DNA of 64,000 nt from Micromonospora echinospora (GCF_900091495.1 NZ_LT607413.1:6897001-6961000), one strand, 5' to 3'; positions 16,056-24,801 are shown, numbered from the stretch's first letter. The notes: a model not told the origin generated them from the sequence alone. Translations and numbers: made by a program.

Positions 16056-18482
16056 TCAGCGCCAGGTGTCGGTGCGGGTGATGGTGCCGCCGGAGGAGGT
16101 GCTGAAGCTGCGGTTCCCGCCGCCCTCCCAGGTCACCGTGCCGTCGGCGTTCTTCTTGAGGTACTTGTACTCCACCGCGGTGTTCGGTGGGAGGTTCACC
16201 GTGGCCCCCCACACCGGGTAGGCCGCCGAGGAGAGCGGCACCGCGTTGGCCGGATTCCACGAGCCCAGGGCCGCGACGTTACCGACCACGTAGACGTTCT
16301 GGCCCCAGGCGGTGGTGGCGGTGGCCTGGAAGGAGGTGGCCACCGTCGAGGTGCCGGTGTCCCCCCGGAACGTCTCGGTGACCGTGACGCTGCCGCCCGC
16401 CGGGGTGGAAAGGCTCCGGTTGGCGCCGGATTCCCAGGTCACCGTGCCGGAGGTGGTCTTCTTCAGGAACTTGTACTCCACCGTGCTGGACTTCGGCAGT
16501 TGCACCACGCCCCGGAAGACGCCGCCCTGAGCGGTCAGTTGGACCGCCGAGGCCGGGGCCCAGGAGCCGAGCGCGGGGACGCTGCCCACCAGGTAGACAC
16601 CCTGGCCGGCGGTGGTGGAGGCGGTGACGGTGAAGGTGGCCTCGACGGTGTCGCCGACCGGTCCGGGGACGTAGGTGTCGGTCCGGGTCGCGGTGCCGCT
16701 GGCCGGGGTGGTGAAACCACGGTCGGTCGCCTCCTGTCCCACCACCGTGGACCCGTTCTTGACCAGGTACCGGTAGGAGATCGCGGTGCCGGCCGGCAGC
16801 GCGACGGTGGTGGTCCAGGTGCTGCCGCTGCCGGTCAGGGCGACGGAGTTGGCGGCGTTGCCACCACCGAGCGCGGCGGTGTTGCCGACCAGGTGCAGGG
16901 TCTGTCCGGCTCCGAGGGACGCGGTGGCGGTGAACGTGGTGTTGACGGTGACTCCGGGGGTGGGCCGGGCGTTGACGTGGATGGCGACCGCGTTGTTGGC
17001 CGGGAGGTTCACGGTGGCCCGTCCACCCGAGACGGCGACCCGGGTGCCGGTGCAGCCGGAACCGCCGACCCCGCCGGAGATGACGTCGCAGTACTCGCCG
17101 TCGGCGAGACCGGTGACGAACTGCGCGCTGGTGGCGGTGCCGGAGTCGTTGATGCCGATCCAGGCCCGGTCACCGCGGTGGAAGCCGATGACGTTGCTGT
17201 TGACCGTGGTGAAGTCGGAGACGGTCTTGACCGACCGCGCCGCGTTGGCCCAGCCGACCATGCCCTTGATGCCGGTGGTCTGGCTCAGGCAGTTCCAGGC
17301 GCTGCCGCAGACGGTGTCGGTGACGTAGCCGTTGCCGTTGTGCGGTGGGGACTGGTTGCGGTTGGTCCAGGAGAAGCTGTCGTAGACCGACGGCTTGCCG
17401 TGCGGGTAGGCCAGCGCGAAGTAGTTCGCCAGGACGTAGTCGGTGCCGTTCTTGTAGGACAGGACGACCCCGTCCCGCTCCAGGTCATGGTTGGTGACCA
17501 TGGCGAAGACGTTCGCGCTCGGCGCGTCCAGGTTCCAGCTCGGGATGTTCGCCAGGGCCGAGATCGAGCCCTGGAAGGCGGACCGGATCCCCTTGGCGTA
17601 CGCGAAGTCGAGGACGTCGCCGTTGCCGATGAACGCCCGCGCCTTGAGCGCGTCGTTGCTGGCCCCGTCGAAGATCTCCTGGGCCACGTACGGACGCCGG
17701 TTCTCCGCCACCGTGTTGTCGAGCTTGCCCACGATGGCCGCGAAGTCGTCCTTCCTGACGTGCTTGACCGCGTCCACCCGGAAACCGTCGACACCGAGCC
17801 CGATCAGGTCGTTCAGGTAGGCCGCGATCTTGTTACGGACGGCCTCCTTCTCCGTGTAGAGGTCGGAGAGGGAGAGGAGCTCGCAGCTGGTGACCTGGGC
17901 TTCGTTGTTCCAGTCGTTGATCGTCCCGTTGGTCGGGCAGTTGTCGCCCGGACGGTGGAAGTCGCCGTTGCCGTAGGGCACGGCGGGGTAGCTGTAGCCG
18001 GAGAACTGGGTGCCGGCGTACCCGACGCTGCCCGCCGGGTTGTTCGTGCCGGCCATGTGGTTGACCACCGCGTCCACGTACACCCGCACCCCGGCGGCGT
18101 GGCAGGCGTTGACCATGGCGGCGAACTGCTGCCGGTTGCCGAACCGGCTCTCCAGCTTGTAGGAGACCGGCTGGTAGACCTCGTACCACGGGTGCACACC
18201 GTCGGGGCTGTTCGGCAGGCTGACCGACTCCTGCGGCGGAGCGACCTGGACCGCGCCGTACCCGGCCGGGCCCAGGTGGTTGGTGCAGGCGGCCGCGACC
18301 GACGGCCAGTTCCACTCCCAGAGGTTCGCGGTGACCTCACTGTCGTTCAGGGTGACGGCCGCCCGCGCGGGGGTCGCGGGCACGGCCGCCAGGACCGCCG
18401 GCGTGGCGGCGGAGACGACGAGCGCGGCGGCGAGCAGGACACGGCCGGCGGGGCCGCGCAGGGGTGATCTCAGACGTTCCAT
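16056..18482 (-). CDS. secreted GH13 alpha-amylase with three tandem CBM20 modules
   Basis: 808 residues. Signal peptide is ~1-41 (ARA-AV). The GH13 barrel (~45-430) shows VYVDAVVNHM (region I), GFRVDAVKH with nucleophile D237, VAQEIFDG with acid/base E269, and MVTNHDLERD with D333. An all-beta domain C follows to ~515. Then come three CBM20 starch-binding modules (~517-610, 616-710, 715-808), the last two with the strongly similar VYLVGSVPALGSWAPASAV / VYVVGNVAALGSWNPANAV. One CBM20 is usual for actinobacterial amylases, so three is a notable expansion. The ATG at 18482 has AGAAGG about 11 nt upstream. CTTGC-type repeats in the promoter suggest maltose-responsive control. Confidence 0.93.
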   Translation of the reverse strand: MERLRSPLRGPAGRVLLAAALVVSAATPAVLAAVPATPARAAVTLNDSEVTANLWEWNWPSVAAACTNHLGPAGYGAVQVAPPQESVSLPNSPDGVHPWYEVYQPVSYKLESRFGNRQQFAAMVNACHAAGVRVYVDAVVNHMAGTNNPAGSVGYAGTQFSGYSYPAVPYGNGDFHRPGDNCPTNGTINDWNNEAQVTSCELLSLSDLYTEKEAVRNKIAAYLNDLIGLGVDGFRVDAVKHVRKDDFAAIVGKLDNTVAENRRPYVAQEIFDGASNDALKARAFIGNGDVLDFAYAKGIRSAFQGSISALANIPSWNLDAPSANVFAMVTNHDLERDGVVLSYKNGTDYVLANYFALAYPHGKPSVYDSFSWTNRNQSPPHNGNGYVTDTVCGSAWNCLSQTTGIKGMVGWANAARSVKTVSDFTTVNSNVIGFHRGDRAWIGINDSGTATSAQFVTGLADGEYCDVISGGVGGSGCTGTRVAVSGGRATVNLPANNAVAIHVNARPTPGVTVNTTFTATASLGAGQTLHLVGNTAALGGGNAANSVALTGSGSTWTTTVALPAGTAISYRYLVKNGSTVVGQEATDRGFTTPASGTATRTDTYVPGPVGDTVEATFTVTASTTAGQGVYLVGSVPALGSWAPASAVQLTAQGGVFRGVVQLPKSSTVEYKFLKKTTSGTVTWESGANRSLSTPAGGSVTVTETFRGDTGTSTVATSFQATATTAWGQNVYVVGNVAALGSWNPANAVPLSSAAYPVWGATVNLPPNTAVEYKYLKKNADGTVTWEGGGNRSFSTSSGGTITRTDTWR

Positions 18483-18549
18483 GGCACGAGGACCTTCTTC
18501 CGGGGTCGAAGAGGCGCTGGCGAGAGTGGACGGCCGTCCGTGTAGCAGA

Positions 18550-18578
18550 ACAATGAAGGATCGATGAAACCTTTGCAA
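18550..18578 (-). promoter_or_regulatory. probable amylase promoter
   Basis: Minus-strand TTGCAA (18578-18573), a 17-nt spacer and CATTGT (18555-18550). The -35 lies inside a repeat CCGCAAGGTCTTGCAAAGG (18589-18571 on the minus strand), whose CTTGC half-sites resemble MalR-type sites before Streptomyces amylase genes. Confidence 0.4.
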
Positions 18579-18602
18579 GACCTTGCGGCGACTTTTCGCA
18601 AC

Positions 18603-18931
18603 CTACCCGCAACATGGCCGCCACATAGGACCCCGGTCATTCCGGCAAGGTGCTGGGCGTAAGCGAGACGGGTGGCATCCCCCTGATGGGCCGGCGTCCC
18701 GATGCCCGGGAGGATGGTTGACGTACGACGAGCCTTCGGCGTAGCGTCCCCGCAAAATGTTCCAGCTTCTTGCACCGCCTTGCGAAGCGGAATGAGCCAC
18801 GACGCGCCGACCGCCGGACCGGGCCACGGACACCGACGGCACCGGCGAGCGGAGGAGCCACCACTGATCACGTTGTCGGTCGGGACTGTTAGCGTCGCGC
18901 CGCTGGCCTACCCGCCCGACCGGAGGTTGTC
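18603..18931. other. intergenic region with second CTTGC-type box
   Basis: About 330 bp between divergent genes. At 18766-18787 a segment CTTC-TTGCACCGCCTTGC-GAAG combines two TTGC half-sites with flanking CTTC/GAAG inverted repeats, similar to the element at the amylase -35. A TAGCGT hexamer at 18890-18895 may be the -10 of the rightward gene. GGAGG at 18922-18926 is that gene's ribosome site. No gene seen. Confidence 0.35.
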
Positions 18932-19864
18932 GTGATCAGCTCGCATGCGTCGTCGTTCGCCGGATTACCGGTGCGGCTCTTCACCCCCGGGGAGCCCCTG
19001 CCGGAGGATCCGTCGGCGGTGGCCTGGAGGCTGGAGGTCGAGGAGTTCGAGGCCGAGCCCGAGGAGTTCGCCGACCTGGTGGCGACGTTCCGGACGACGG
19101 TGCCCGCCGAGGCCGTCCGGGCGGTGGTGGTCGGTGAGTGGGGCAGCGCGTACGAGCGGGCGCTGCCGGTCGAGTTGCTGGTGGACGCGGCGACCGAGTG
19201 GACCGGGCTACGCGCGATCTTCCTCGCCGACTTGGTCTCCGAACAGTGTGAGATCTCCTGGTTGACGCTGGCCGACATCACCCCCCTGCTGACCGCCTAC
19301 CCGGCCCTGGAGACGCTCTGGGTGCGCGGCGGCAACGAGCTCATGCTGAGCCCGGTGCGGCACGACGGGCTGCGGGAGCTGCGTTTCGAGTCCGGCGGGC
19401 TGCCCGGCCCGCTGGTCCAGGCGGTGGGCGAGTCGCAGTTGCCGGCGCTGGAACGACTGGTCTTCTGGCTCGGCCGCACGGACTACGGCGCGAGCACCGG
19501 TCCCGAGCAACTCGCCCCGCTGCTGGCCGGCGGCGGGCTGCCGGCGCTGCGCCACCTGGGCCTGTGCAACAGCGAGATCGCCAACGTGGTCGCCCGGACG
19601 GTCGCCGACGCCCCGGTCGTCGCCCGGCTGGAGGTGCTCGACCTGTCGATGGGGGTGCTCACCGACGACGGCCTGGACGCGCTGCTGGCCGGGCAGTCGT
19701 TGACCCACCTGCGCCGGCTCGACCTGACGCACCACTTCCTGTCCGACGAGGCGCAGCAGCGGGTGGTGGCCGCGCTTCCCGGTGTCGACGTCGACCTCTC
19801 GGACGCCCGGAAGGTCGAGGTCTACAGCGGCCGCGAGTACCGCTTCACCGCCGTCGGGGAGTGA
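18932..19864 (+). CDS. STM4015-family leucine-rich-repeat protein (copy 1)
   Basis: 310 residues, cytoplasmic. The first 120 residues form an N-terminal domain (SSHASSFAGLPVRLFTPGEP, then AEAVRAVVVGEWGSAYERAL). The rest has LRR-like repeats (LETLWVRGGNELMLSPVRH, LRELRFESGG, LRHLGLCNSEIANVVAR, LEVLDLSMGVLTDDGLDALL, LTHLRRLDLTHHFLSDEAQQ). It closely parallels the next gene. The family name is known, but no biochemical role is; LRR folds usually mean protein binding. GTG has GGAGG 5 nt upstream. Spacing of 6 nt makes an operon with copy 2. Confidence 0.75.
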   Translation: MISSHASSFAGLPVRLFTPGEPLPEDPSAVAWRLEVEEFEAEPEEFADLVATFRTTVPAEAVRAVVVGEWGSAYERALPVELLVDAATEWTGLRAIFLADLVSEQCEISWLTLADITPLLTAYPALETLWVRGGNELMLSPVRHDGLRELRFESGGLPGPLVQAVGESQLPALERLVFWLGRTDYGASTGPEQLAPLLAGGGLPALRHLGLCNSEIANVVARTVADAPVVARLEVLDLSMGVLTDDGLDALLAGQSLTHLRRLDLTHHFLSDEAQQRVVAALPGVDVDLSDARKVEVYSGREYRFTAVGE

Positions 19865-19870
19865 CCGGCG

Positions 19871-20818
19871 ATGACCTTCGTCAACCACGCGCAGTCCTTC
19901 GCCGGCCGGCCGGTGGTCGACGTCTCCCGGGACGAGCCACTGCCGACCCTGGACACCCCGGTGTCCTGGCGGTTCTCCCACAACGAGTTCGACACCTCCG
20001 CCGGGTACACCCCGTCCGAGCCGTTCCGCGGCGCGTTCGACGAGTTCCTCGCGGAGGTCGGGCCGTCGGTGGAGTCGCTGGTCATCGGCCCCTGGGGGTA
20101 CGCGGCGTTCAATGTCGCCCCGATCGCGCAGCTCTGCGCGGCGGCACCCCGGCTGCCGGCGCTGCGGGCGCTCTTCCTCGGCGACATGACCTCCGAGGAG
20201 TGCGAGGTCTCGTGGATGCGGGTCGGTGACGTCAGCCCGCTGCTCACGGCGTACCCCGAGCTGGAGGTGCTGCGGGTCCGGGGCGGTCAGGATCTCACCT
20301 TCTCGCCGGTGAGGCACGAGCGGCTGCGCGAGCTGGCGGTGGAGACCGGCGGGCTGTCCGCGGCGTTCACCCGGGCGGTGCTCGACTCGGAGCTGCCCGC
20401 CCTGACCGACCTGGAGCTGTGGCTCGGCACCCCTGACTACGGCGGTACCACGGACGTGACGGACCTGGCCCCGTTGCTGGCCGGCGAGCGCTTCCCGGCG
20501 CTGCGCCGCCTCGGGCTGCGCAACGCCGAGATCGCCGACGACCTGGCCGAGGCGCTGTCGACCGCGACGGTGGTGCCCCGGCTGGAACGCCTCGACCTGT
20601 CGCTGGGCACGCTCGGCGAGCGGGGTGCCGCCGCGCTGCTGGCCGGTCAGCCGCTGACCCACCTGACCGAACTCGACCTGCACCACCACTACCTGGACGT
20701 GGAGACGGCCGCCGCGCTGGTGGCCGCCCTGCCCGGGGTGCGGGTGGACGTGTCCGACCCACGGGCGGACGAGGAGGACGACGGGGAGAGCTACCGGTAC
20801 ACCGCCGTCGGGGAGTGA
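19871..20818 (+). CDS. STM4015-family leucine-rich-repeat protein (copy 2)
   Basis: 315 residues, a tandem paralogue of the preceding gene with the same layout. Conserved blocks include FAGRPVVDVSRDEPLP at the start, ALFLGDMTSEECEVSWMRVG, DVSPLLTAYPELEVLRVRGG and the LRR run LDLSLGTLGERGAAALLAGQ then PLTHLTELDLHHHYLDVETA. Both copies end SYRYTAVGE or EYRFTAVGE, so the C-terminal strand is under strong constraint. Function is unknown. The ATG follows the first gene's stop by 6 nt, in the same transcript. Confidence 0.75.
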   Translation: MTFVNHAQSFAGRPVVDVSRDEPLPTLDTPVSWRFSHNEFDTSAGYTPSEPFRGAFDEFLAEVGPSVESLVIGPWGYAAFNVAPIAQLCAAAPRLPALRALFLGDMTSEECEVSWMRVGDVSPLLTAYPELEVLRVRGGQDLTFSPVRHERLRELAVETGGLSAAFTRAVLDSELPALTDLELWLGTPDYGGTTDVTDLAPLLAGERFPALRRLGLRNAEIADDLAEALSTATVVPRLERLDLSLGTLGERGAAALLAGQPLTHLTELDLHHHYLDVETAAALVAALPGVRVDVSDPRADEEDDGESYRYTAVGE

Positions 20819-20884
20819 CCCGTGCCGGTTCGGGACGGCCCGGCCTGGGTAGCACCAGGGCAACCGGACGCCGAGGAGGACCTG

Positions 20885-21124
20885 ATGAGCGACCCGAGGT
20901 ACGCGGCACTACCACTGGCCGCCACCGGCCTGCGGAACGAGGACGACGGCAGCGGTCCTGAGCCGACCGACGCGATCGTCGGCGCGGACGACGCGGCGGC
21001 CGACGCCGCCCGGGCCGGTGCCGACGTCGACCTGACCGGGGCTAACCGGGACGGTGACGGTGTTCCGGTCGGCGCGGCCGACGCCGACGCCGACCGGGAG
21101 CGCGCCGCCCGGCAGGCCGACTGA
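20885..21124 (+). CDS. small acidic low-complexity protein
   Basis: 79 residues, rich in Asp and Ala (DDAAADAARAGADVDLTGAN, then GAADADADRERAARQAD). No hydrophobic core or domain is evident; likely disordered. The ATG has an excellent GAGGAGG about 4 nt upstream, and it lies 66 nt after the STM4015 pair on the same strand, closed by a 17-bp hairpin. A longer in-frame start at 20822 lacks a ribosome site. Function unknown. Confidence 0.6.
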   Translation: MSDPRYAALPLAATGLRNEDDGSGPEPTDAIVGADDAAADAARAGADVDLTGANRDGDGVPVGAADADADRERAARQAD

Positions 21125-21158
21125 CCACCGTTCAACCGACAGACCGCCGTTCGCGAAC

Positions 21159-21197
21159 CCGGCCGCCGCCCCGCCACTTCGGCGGGGCGGCGGCCGG
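21159..21197. terminator. bidirectional 17-bp hairpin terminator
   Basis: CCGGCCGCCGCCCCGCC (21159-21175) pairs perfectly with 21181-21197 around an ACTTC loop, between the small acidic gene and the convergent rocD. Confidence 0.8.
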
Positions 21198-21218
21198 CGT
21201 GCCGTCAGCCTCCGACGT

Positions 21219-22484
21219 TCACCGGGCCCGGCCGGGGCCGGTGACGGTCGCGCGGCAGGTCGCCAGCACGTCCCGCAGCTGGTCCAGCGCCCACCGGAGG
21301 TCGTCGTCGGTGGCGACCAGCGGGGGTGCCATCCGGATGGTGGAACCGTGGGTGTCCTTGACCAGCACGCCCCGTCCGGCCAGCGCGGCGCAGACGTGCC
21401 GCCCGCTGGCCAGGGCCGGGTCGATGTCGATGCCGGCCCACGCGCCCGCGCTGCGCACGGCGGTGACGCCGTCGCCGATCATGGCGTCGAGCCCCTCCCG
21501 CAGGACGGCGCCGAGGCGGCGGGCCCGGGCCTGGTACTCGCCGGTGCCGAGCAGGTCCACCACGGCCTCGCCGACCGCCGCCGCCAGCGGGTTGCCGCCG
21601 AAGGTGCTGCCGTGTTCACCCGGCTGGAGCAGACCGAGGACGGCCCGGTCGGCGAGCACGGCGGAGAGCGGGACGATGCCACCGCCGAGCGCCTTGCCGA
21701 GCAGGTACACGTCCGGGCGGACACCGGCCCCCTCGCAGGCGAACGTCGTGCCCGTCCGCCCCAGCCCCGACTGGATCTCGTCGGCGACGAACAGCGCCCG
21801 CCGCTCGGTGCAGATCCGGCGGACCCCGGCGAGGTAGCCGTCGGCGGGAACGACCACACCGGCCTCGCCCTGCACCGGTTCGATGAGCACGGCGGCGGTG
21901 TGCTCGTCAACGGCGGCCTCCAGGGCCGGGAGGTCGTCGTACGGCACCACGGTGAAGCCGGGGGTGAACGGACCGAACCCGGCCCGGGCCTGCGGGTCGG
22001 TGGAGAAACTGACGATCGTGGTGGTCCGGCCGTGGAAGTTGCCGGCGGCCACGACGATGGTCGCCCGGTCGGCGGGGACACCCTTGACCTCGTACGCCCA
22101 GCGGCGGGCGACCTTGACCCCGGTCTCCACCGCCTCCGCGCCGGTGTTCATCGGCAGGACCAGGTCCATTCCGGCCAGCGCGGCGAGTTTTTCCGCGAAC
22201 GGGCCGAGCCGGTCGTTGTGGAAGGCGCGGCTGGTCAGGGTTACCTTGGCCAACTGCTCCCGGGCGGCGGCGAGCAGCCTCGGGTGACCGTGACCGAAGT
22301 TCAGCGCCGAGTATCCGGCCAGCAGGTCGAGGTAGCGGTGACCGTCGACGTCGGTGACCCAGGCTCCCTCGGCCCGGGCGACGACGACCGGCAGCGGGTG
22401 GTAGTTGTGGGCGAGGACCGCCTCCTCCCGGCTGATCGCGGCGCGGGTGCGGGTCCGGTCGGCGGCCTCGGTTCGGATGCTCAT
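21219..22484 (-). CDS. rocD: ornithine aminotransferase
   Basis: 421 residues, a class III PLP aminotransferase. Ornithine is converted to glutamate-5-semialdehyde with 2-oxoglutarate. Diagnostic blocks are NYHPLPVVVARAEGAWVTDV (27-46), SALNFGHGHP, MNTGAEAVETGVKVARRW, LIEPVQGEAGVVVP, FVADEIQSGLGRTG and YLLGKALGGGIVPLSAVL with the Schiff-base K264. It is the last gene of the leftward operon, its ATG overlapping the dimethylargininase stop by 4 nt. It would take the ornithine generated by the ureohydrolase and drain it to proline or glutamate. Length is normal. Confidence 0.93.
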   Translation of the reverse strand: MSIRTEAADRTRTRAAISREEAVLAHNYHPLPVVVARAEGAWVTDVDGHRYLDLLAGYSALNFGHGHPRLLAAAREQLAKVTLTSRAFHNDRLGPFAEKLAALAGMDLVLPMNTGAEAVETGVKVARRWAYEVKGVPADRATIVVAAGNFHGRTTTIVSFSTDPQARAGFGPFTPGFTVVPYDDLPALEAAVDEHTAAVLIEPVQGEAGVVVPADGYLAGVRRICTERRALFVADEIQSGLGRTGTTFACEGAGVRPDVYLLGKALGGGIVPLSAVLADRAVLGLLQPGEHGSTFGGNPLAAAVGEAVVDLLGTGEYQARARRLGAVLREGLDAMIGDGVTAVRSAGAWAGIDIDPALASGRHVCAALAGRGVLVKDTHGSTIRMAPPLVATDDDLRWALDQLRDVLATCRATVTGPGRAR

Positions 22485-23290
22485 CGGCGGATCTCCAGGG
22501 TGCAGCACTTGGCCCCGCCGCCGGCCTTGGCCAGCTCGGACAGGTCGACCGGGACGGGCCGGTAGCCCCGGGCGGCGAGTTGGGCGATCAGGTCGGTGGC
22601 GGCCTGCGCGACCACCACGTTCGCGCCGTCGCTGACGGAGTTCAGCCCGAGGGCGAGCGCGTCGGCCTCGGTGGCCAGCAGGGCGTCCGGGAACAGGTGC
22701 GCCAGGACCCGTCGGCTGCCCGGGGAGAACGCCGCCGGGTAGTAGGCGACGGTGTCGTCGTCGAGGACGAACAGCGCGGTGTCCAGGTGGTAGAAGCGCG
22801 GGTCGGTCAGGCACAGCGACACCACCGGCCGGCCGAGGAACTCCTGCGCCTCGCCGTGCGCGGCCGGTTCGGTGCGGAAGCCGCTGGCGGCGAGCACCAG
22901 GTCCCGGGTGACCGCGAAGTCCCCCTCCCCCTCGTTGACGTGCTCGGACGGTCGGACGCTGGGGAACCCCGCCGCGGTGAACCAGGCCCGGTAGGCGGGA
23001 GCCTCGGGCGCGCGTTCGACGTTGCGGTACCGGGCGCCGTAGACCAGGGAGTCGAGCACCAGGCCGCAGTTGGCGGCGAAGACCATGTCGACCAGTCCGG
23101 GCACCGGGTCGACCAGGTGCACGGTGTGGCCGAGCTGGCGGTACGTCTCGCACAGCCGCGTCCACTAGGCGGTCGCGCGGGTCCGGTCGACCGGCACCGC
23201 CGGGTCCATCCAGGGGTTGATCGAGTAGGTGACATCGAAGTGGGCCGGCGGGCACATGAGGTACTCGCGCCGGGTGGCGGTGCGGATCAT
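22481..23290 (-). pseudogene. ddaH: dimethylargininase (DDAH) gene with in-frame amber codon
   Basis: The reading frame from ATG 23290 gives MIRTATRREYLMCPPAHFDV ... DPAVPVDRTRATA, then TAG (23167-23165, codon 42), then continues without shift as WTRLCETYRQLGHTVHLVDP ... to 22481. The downstream part keeps the family's motifs: DMVFAANCGLVLD, EGEGDF, the catalytic-type SDGANVVV region and GGGAKCCTLEIR with the nucleophile Cys. DDAH-type enzymes hydrolyse N-methylated arginines to citrulline plus methylamines. Homologues, as I recall them, have Gln here (AQW), so a single CAG-to-TAG change would explain it. The ATG overlaps the upstream lyase stop. GTG 23122 could give a truncated product lacking the first strands. 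Readthrough or a sequencing error are alternatives. Confidence 0.8.
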
Positions 23291-24801
23291 CGTGGGTCGT
23301 CCCGGGTGAGGATGTCGTCGACGGCCGCCTCCAGGGCCGCCTCGGCACGGGCGACCCTCTGCCGCAGGTCGCCGACGTGCTGCCGGTCGGCGGCGAGCCG
23401 CTCGGCGAAGCGGGCCGCCTCCCGTCGGACCGCCTCCGGTGCCGGGCCGCCGTAGAGGGTCCGCCGGACGACGAACGCGTGCGGGTCCATCGCCTCGGCG
23501 AACTGCTCCGGGGTCAGGCCGCTGTCGCGGCCGAGCACCTGCCGGGCCGCGTCGTCGAGCAGGGCGCAGGTGGCCGCCGGGGCGGTCACCCCGCGCTCGA
23601 TGCCGAGCCGGACGAAGACGCCGACGACCTGGTGGGCGTGCCGCCAGTCGAGCCCGGTGTGCCGGACGAGGGCGGTGGCGACGTCGGTCACCTGGGCCCA
23701 GTGGGCGCCCGCCTGGGCGGCCAGCCGGTTCCGGTCGACGCGCAGGTCGGCGAGGATCCCGGCGCAGTCGCGGAGCTTGCCGGAGATCGACCCGCACATC
23801 GACCAGAGCGCCTGCTGCGAGTAGCGGCGTTCGAGGATCGGGAAGCCGGTCGGGCCGCGTTCGGCGGTGATCACCCCGACCAGGGCCGCCAGGGCCTGGG
23901 TGGCGACCGACTTGACGTCCTCCAGGGCGTCGGGGTTCTTCTTCTGCGGCATGATGCTGCTCGTGCCGCAGTACCGGTCGGGCAGCTCCACGTAGCCGAA
24001 CTCGGACGTCGACCACAGGTAGAGGTCGTCGGCGAGCCGGGCCAGGGTGGCGCCGGTGGTGGCGAGCAGCGCCGCCGTCTCCATCTCCAGGTCGTGACTG
24101 AGGATCGCGTCCATGGTGTGCGGCAGCGGGGCGTCGAAGCCGAGCAGGTCGGCGACCCGGTGCCGGTCGACCGGCAGGTCGCTGCCGGTGAGGATGGCCG
24201 CCCCGGCCGGCGAGAGGTTGAGCCGGCCGTACAGCCCGAACAGCCGTTCGGTGTCCCGGGCGAAGGCCTGCTCGAACATGGTCGCCCAGTGCGCGAACGT
24301 GGTCGGTTGGGCGTGCTGGCCGTGGGTGTAGCCGGGCATCACCGTGTCGGTGTGCGCGTCGGCCAGGTCGAGCAGGACACCCCGCAGGTCGGTCAGGGCG
24401 GGCAGGAGCGCGTGCAGGTGCCAGCGGATCGTCATCCGGCGGGCCACCTCGATCAGGTCGCCGGAGCTGCGGCCGAGGTGGATCCGGCCGCCGGTGTCCG
24501 GACCGAGGGTGGCGGTGAGGTACTGCTCGCCGGAGTGCATCCCGCCACCGGCGGCGATCCGGGTCTCGGCGACACCCCGGACGTCCATCTCCCGCAGGGC
24601 GGCGACGATGGCCCGGCCGGTGGCCGGGTCGAGCAGGCCCTGCTCGGTGAGCATCACCGCGTGGGCCTTGTCGAAGGCGTGGATCGCCGGCAGGGAGTCG
24701 CCGAGCAGTTCCGTGCGGTGGCTGCGCAGGTGCGGCAGCTGTTCCTCGGTCAACCGGACGCCGGTGGCCCGGAATCCCTGGTGGTCGTGGTCGGTGGTCA
24801 T
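23287..24801 (-). CDS. argininosuccinate lyase-like enzyme of the fumarase/ASL superfamily
   Basis: 504 residues. The superfamily signature GTSSIMPQKKNPD lies at 279-291 and the catalytic-loop region before it is intact. GYTHGQHAQP (157-166) and SPAGAAILTGSDLPVDR (197-213) match ASL landmarks. However, the substrate motif usually written TGRSRNDQ reads LGRSSGDL here (109-116), so the Asn and Gln that contact argininosuccinate are absent. It should eliminate fumarate or another acid from an N-substituted aspartate, but genuine ArgH activity is doubtful. It is slightly longer than ArgH (about 460-480). ATGA overlaps join it to the ureohydrolase before and the dimethylargininase after. Confidence 0.8.
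   Translation of the reverse strand: MTTDHDHQGFRATGVRLTEEQLPHLRSHRTELLGDSLPAIHAFDKAHAVMLTEQGLLDPATGRAIVAALREMDVRGVAETRIAAGGGMHSGEQYLTATLGPDTGGRIHLGRSSGDLIEVARRMTIRWHLHALLPALTDLRGVLLDLADAHTDTVMPGYTHGQHAQPTTFAHWATMFEQAFARDTERLFGLYGRLNLSPAGAAILTGSDLPVDRHRVADLLGFDAPLPHTMDAILSHDLEMETAALLATTGATLARLADDLYLWSTSEFGYVELPDRYCGTSSIMPQKKNPDALEDVKSVATQALAALVGVITAERGPTGFPILERRYSQQALWSMCGSISGKLRDCAGILADLRVDRNRLAAQAGAHWAQVTDVATALVRHTGLDWRHAHQVVGVFVRLGIERGVTAPAATCALLDDAARQVLGRDSGLTPEQFAEAMDPHAFVVRRTLYGGPAPEAVRREAARFAERLAADRQHVGDLRQRVARAEAALEAAVDDILTRDDPR

Noticed and set aside
12450..18467. A 2005-codon open frame on the + strand
   Set aside because: It is antisense to the monooxygenase, PL9 and amylase genes, has Gly/Arg/Val-biased third-position-shadow composition and no start site or domain.
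22481..23290. Selenocysteine or pyrrolysine insertion at the TAG of the dimethylargininase gene
   Set aside because: TAG does not code selenocysteine, pyrrolysine use is not expected in this group, and the position is a conserved Gln rather than a catalytic residue as far as I recall.
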